A stretch of DNA of 45,886 nt from Puniceicoccales bacterium Verruco_02 (GTDB taxonomy: Bacteria; Verrucomicrobiota; Verrucomicrobiia; Opitutales; Oceanipulchritudinaceae): contig LVBW01000015.1 of the NCBI GenBank assembly GCA_001604585.1, forward strand, positions 37,001-82,886, read 5' to 3'. The notes below the pieces were generated by a model, which was not told the DNA's origin, did not search any database, and was given only the letters and a program-made list of their open reading frames with translations. Shown one piece after another: positions 42,511 through 45,886 of this stretch. The position numbers and the translations under genes are program-made. The first letter of the stretch is position 1. The number at the start of each line of letters is the position of its first letter.

Positions 42511-43542
42511 ATGGGAACTCGCAATCACTGTTTGGGGCCGCGACAGATCGCACGATTTGAACAGGCTGCCTCGCTCTTGCCGGGGGTGGACCCGGTAGAG
42601 GTTTACCGCTTCTACATTCGCCATACGCAGAGCGGGCGGAAGGCGGTCGCGTTCGCTGACGCCTCGCGCAGCTACCTCCAGATGCTCGTCGAAACGGGCC
42701 GTGCTGTTGCCTACGTGAGCCATGCCCGCAAGGCGCTGGAGGACTTTGCCGAGGAACTTGGGAGCCACGACGTTGCGGACTACGAGGCCGAGGCGATTCG
42801 CGGCCACCTCTACGGCCTCAACTACTCGCCGGTCACGATCCGCCACCGTCGCGGGCACCTGCTCTGCGCCTTCGCTTGGTGGGCCGAGCAGGGCTGGATC
42901 GACGCGAACCCCGTCGAGAAAATCAAGCGCCCGAGCGTCGTCAGTGGCGAGCCGGGCATCCTGCCAGTCGCCGACATGGAACGCCTGTTCCGCGCCAACG
43001 AAAAGGTGGACCCCGGCATCTGCGGAATCCTAGCTCTCGGGGCCTTCGCCGGAATGCGCACCTCGGCCATAGGGCGGCTCGACTTCGAGGAACTGGACTT
43101 CGGCCAGCGCGGCATCCTCACGCCCGCCTGCAAGACGAAGAAGCGCCGCCGCCAGTGGATCGAGGGCCTGCCGGAAAACCTCTGGAAGTGGCTGGAACGC
43201 ACGCCGCCGGAGATCTTTGCCCTCGATGGCCGCCAGCTACTGCACCGCCGCGCAGAGGCGTTCAAGCGGGCGGGGCTGCTCATCGAGGCCGACGACATCG
43301 CCTATGAAAACCGCAAGCGCGAGGCGAGGGGAGAGCCGTTAGTAACATGGCAGCCGACGCACCCACCGAAGAACTGCCTGCGCCACAGTTTCGCCACCTA
43401 TCACGTGGCCCTACACCGCGACCCCGGCAAGACCGCCCTGCTACTAAGCCACCGCAACCAGCAGGTCCTCTACCAGCACTACCTCGGGATAGCGACAAGC
43501 TCCGAGGCGGAGAAATACTTCCAGATTCTGCCGCGAAAGTAA
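42511..43542 (+). CDS. tyrosine recombinase/integrase, first of tandem pair
   Basis: 343 residues from the ATG at 42511 (GTG at 42502 also possible). The N-terminal SAM-like core-binding domain has SRSYLQMLVETGRAVAYVSHARKALEDF. The catalytic domain has Arg in GAFAGMRTSAIGRLDF, Lys in TPACKTKKRRR, box II NCLRHSFATYHV, then SHRNQQVLYQHYLG with the nucleophile Tyr. The usual His of HxLRH is Asn here. No arm-binding N-terminal domain, so it is XerC/D-like. Nearest the ssrA attachment end; 36 bases before its paralogue. Confidence 0.9.
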   Translation: MGTRNHCLGPRQIARFEQAASLLPGVDPVEVYRFYIRHTQSGRKAVAFADASRSYLQMLVETGRAVAYVSHARKALEDFAEELGSHDVADYEAEAIRGHLYGLNYSPVTIRHRRGHLLCAFAWWAEQGWIDANPVEKIKRPSVVSGEPGILPVADMERLFRANEKVDPGICGILALGAFAGMRTSAIGRLDFEELDFGQRGILTPACKTKKRRRQWIEGLPENLWKWLERTPPEIFALDGRQLLHRRAEAFKRAGLLIEADDIAYENRKREARGEPLVTWQPTHPPKNCLRHSFATYHVALHRDPGKTALLLSHRNQQVLYQHYLGIATSSEAEKYFQILPRK

Positions 43543-43578
43543 GTTGCAATCGCCTTAATCCTGCCTACACTGCCAGCC

Positions 43579-44733
43579 GTGAAAGTCACGGCACATTACC
43601 GCGAGGGACGGAAGGCACCTTGGGAGGCGCGTTGGTGGGTGAACCGCCAGATGCGGACACGTTTCTTTGAGACAGAAGACGAGCGCAACCGCTTCATCAA
43701 GAACTTCTCCCGTGAAATAGTTCAGCACGGCGAAGAGGTCTACAAGTTCGACAAGAACCGGATGCGCCGCTGGCAGGAAGCGGACCTCATCGCGCCCGAT
43801 ATTGACCCCGTTGAATTGGCGCGGCACTGGGTGGCAACTCACGAGTCGGCGCAGCTTGTGACGCTGAAGGACGGCGTGGCCCGATTTCTCAAGGAACTCG
43901 AACTCGCGGGCCGCACAAAGGAATACCGCGCCCACGTGCGGGAATACCTCAAGAGGTTCGCCAGCGAGTTCGGCGAGGCCCACGTCTCGGCCATCACGAG
44001 CACGCAGGTGTCGGACTTCATTCACGCGCTGCCTTTCAGTGCGATCACCAAGCGCCATGCGCGGAGCGGCATCGTCTCGGCCTACAAGTGGTTTGTGAAG
44101 CAGGGTTGGGCGGAAAAGAACCCGGCGGCGGCAGTGCCCGTTCCGAAAGTGGACCTCGCGGAGCCGGGCATTCTGACTGTGGCGGAAATGGAGCGGCTCT
44201 TCCGCGCCAACGAAACAATAGACCCCGAAATCTGCGGACTTCTCGCCCTCGGAGCCTTCGCCGGAATGCGTGCTTCGGCCATCGCGCGGCTGGACGCCTC
44301 GGAACTCGACTTCGCAAACAAGGCCATCTTGACGCCTGCCAGCAAGACGAAGAAGGGCCGCCGTCACTATATGGAAGGTCTGCCGGAAAATCTCTGGGCA
44401 TGGCTCGAACGGACGCCGAAAGCGGCCTTCAAAATGGAGCCGCGCACGCTCGCCACGCGCCGCGAAAACGCCTTCCGCCGGGCCGGGCTGCTCGTGACAA
44501 GCGAGGACGCCAAACGCAACCACGTCCAGCCCAAGGCCCCGCCGAAGAACTGCCTGCGGCACTCGTTCGTCAGCTACCACGTGGCGCTGCACCGCGATCC
44601 GGGCCGCACGGCGCTGCTCGTAAGCCACAAGGATCAGTCCATCCTCTGGAACCACTACCTGGGCGTAGCCAAGCGGGAGGACGCCGAGCGATACTTCGCG
44701 ATTTTACCGACGGCGGCGGCACAAGTCGGGTAG
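43579..44733 (+). CDS. tyrosine recombinase/integrase, second of tandem pair
   Basis: 384 residues. The catalytic half is closely related to the first gene: EPGILTVAEMERLFRANE, GAFAGMRASAIARLD, TPASKTKKGRR, EGLPENLWAWLERTP, then NCLRHSFVSYHVALHRDP, and the Tyr in LWNHYLGVA. It also carries Asn in place of the box II His. Unlike the first, it has an extra N-terminal segment (HYREGRKAPWEARWWVNRQ), a three-stranded arm-type DNA-binding domain as in phage integrases, followed by a core-binding domain. The pair suggests a two-recombinase system acting at ssrA. Confidence 0.92.
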   Translation: MKVTAHYREGRKAPWEARWWVNRQMRTRFFETEDERNRFIKNFSREIVQHGEEVYKFDKNRMRRWQEADLIAPDIDPVELARHWVATHESAQLVTLKDGVARFLKELELAGRTKEYRAHVREYLKRFASEFGEAHVSAITSTQVSDFIHALPFSAITKRHARSGIVSAYKWFVKQGWAEKNPAAAVPVPKVDLAEPGILTVAEMERLFRANETIDPEICGLLALGAFAGMRASAIARLDASELDFANKAILTPASKTKKGRRHYMEGLPENLWAWLERTPKAAFKMEPRTLATRRENAFRRAGLLVTSEDAKRNHVQPKAPPKNCLRHSFVSYHVALHRDPGRTALLVSHKDQSILWNHYLGVAKREDAERYFAILPTAAAQVG

Positions 44734-44898
44734 CACGCAGTCGTATCCCGTTGCCCTGACGGCCACTTGAGAACTTCTCGCACAATCCGCTTGCCACATC
44801 CAACCAAGTGAACATGTGTATATTCCGCAACCCGAAGCGACGGGCGCCGGAGTGAATCCACGGCGCCCGCACAGGTTGCCGTCGCGGCCTTGGGGTAA

Positions 44899-45886
44899 GG
44901 CTTTGACCTCGAAACACCGCCCGATGACGACGGCTTTGCCGCGCTGGGCGACATCCTCGCCCGGCCCGGTGCCGACACGCCGAACGCGCTCCTCGACGCC
45001 CTCTTCATCACCGAGGAAACCGCGCACGGAGCCGCGCCGGACGACTTGCACGACGACGCCAGACGGCTCGGCATCGCGCTGCCCAGCGAGGCAACGATGC
45101 TCGAAACGGTGCTCCGCATCTGGAACGCCGCGCCGGACGCCATCCGCACGCGCCACATGGAGCTGACGCTCGCCAAGGTGCGCACCTTCGAGTTCTACAA
45201 CGCCGAAGACGAGCGCGCGCTTGTGCGCGTCCCGAGTGAGGCGGCGCTGAAGACGGTCACGACCGGCCTCGACGAGTGGTTCGACAAGCGGCGGCGCGGA
45301 CGCGGCTGCCAGATCCGGCTCTTCCAGCGCGACACGGAACTCTGGTTCCTCATCTCGCACGGCGAACTCTATAGACGCGTCGGGACATGGGAGGACGGAC
45401 GGAGCGGCAGCCTCGGCTACCGGCCCGATAAATACGACGTTGTGGTGTATGACGAGCTGACGAAGGAGCTGCGCGTCAACGCCACTCTCAACCTGCGCGA
45501 CCTCTATCGGCGGCAGTTCGGGCTCCTGCTTTTCGGCACCGAAAACCACTTCCCCGGCGAGAACAAATACTCGCTGGAACCGTTGCGCGAACTGGGCGAG
45601 AAGTCCCTCATTTGCGCCGATGTGCCGGGCCTCAACTGGGTGAAGCTCACGCGCCTGACCTACGAACTCAAGGGCGACAAACGCATCAAGCGGACGGACG
45701 CGGCGGAAAACCTCTTCGAGTCCTACGATTACCAGAAAACCGGCATCCCGCCGGGTGCGCGCCTAATGTCGGCGAGCTTCTCCGTGCGCTTCAAGGACAA
45801 TCCCCGACCGCGCACGGTCACGATCAAGCCGACAAATGTCGCCCTCTACACGCGGGACGGCGACAGCCATGCGATCGACGAATGGC
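44899..45886 (+). CDS. unknown protein of the integrated element, 3' end beyond window, 5' end unclear
   Basis: A single open frame runs from after a TAA at 44896 to the window edge (about 329 residues seen). It includes LARPGADTPNALLDALFITE, TMLETVLRIWNAAPDAIRT, CQIRLFQRDTELWFLISHGE, NATLNLRDLYRRQFGLLLFG, CADVPGLNWVKLTRLTYELK and SASFSVRFKDNPRPRTVTIK. I do not recognise the family. No signal peptide or membrane span. The first ATG (45097) and a TTG (45046) are well inside the coding-like sequence. The same frame also looks coding before the TAA (STAPAQVAVAALG), so the gene may be broken by a stop or start at a rare codon. Its place behind the integrases makes it the first cargo gene. Confidence 0.6.

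Noticed and set aside
42218-45886. Second copy of the ssrA 3' end (right attachment site)
   Set aside because: No copy of the T-arm/acceptor sequence was found after 42217; the right end, if any, lies beyond the window.

Overview
The window is about 60% GC and gene-dense. Its gene content points to a Verrucomicrobiota bacterium of the Opitutae/Puniceicoccales type. The evidence is a large secreted protein ending in aromatic 'YPWIY..GWQY' repeats as seen in PVC-group exoproteins, secreted glycosidases on a Gram-negative plan (TonB-dependent receptor, lipoprotein), GntR-LacI sugar regulators, and start codons that mostly lack a strong Shine-Dalgarno sequence. This placement is inference; no rRNA is present.

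Region by region. 1-3.5 kb: carboxynorspermidine decarboxylase (cut by the window edge) and cytochrome bd oxidase (cydB, cydA). 3.6-6.2 kb: a hybrid histidine kinase followed by an unknown gene. 6.5-10 kb: rimO and ppk1, convergent and sharing CTAG as their stop codons. 10.2-12.9 kb: a secreted clan GH-A type glycosidase with an N-terminal beta-sandwich domain. 13-15 kb: a run of four strong hairpins before a conserved unknown gene, then a decayed stretch with a histidine-kinase remnant and a possible 31-residue peptide gene. 15-17.4 kb: a GH94 disaccharide phosphorylase. 17.5-22.6 kb: a small metallopeptidase, a small unknown protein, NuoF, an oxaloacetate/pyruvate carboxylase-type carboxyltransferase without its biotin carrier domain, and a PyrD-like flavoprotein. 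22.8-24.7 kb: a secreted GH44 glucanase. 24.7-27.8 kb: an orphan NMT1-like lipoprotein with an attenuator-like leader, and a GntR regulator. 28-31 kb: a metal-efflux permease with its MerR regulator, and a CbpA-type DnaJ. 31-35 kb: a giant repeat-rich surface protein divergent from a small XRE regulator, with a four-site operator-like array between them. 35.3-36.7 kb: an IS5-type insertion sequence. 36.7-38.2 kb: an RtcR-like CARF-AAA+ regulator whose 5' end appears to be interrupted by that IS. 38.4-41.5 kb: an SMP-30-like protein divergent from a TonB receptor. 41.9-45.9 kb: tmRNA (ssrA) and the left end of an element integrated at its 3' end, with two tandem tyrosine recombinases and an unknown partial gene.

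How they may work together. The glycosidases (10.2, 15.0 and 22.8 kb) and the GntR protein look like a dispersed polysaccharide-use set. The perfect palindrome TTAATGCATTAA lies upstream of both the GH94 gene and the GntR gene. The C-terminus of that regulator is recognisably the same domain as the N-terminus of the 10.2-kb secreted glycosidase, so a sugar-binding beta-sandwich appears to have been joined to a cytoplasmic repressor. This is the most striking candidate for something undescribed. The second is the IS-split CARF regulator, followed by a structured non-coding region. The third is the evenly spaced operator array between the surface protein and the XRE gene.
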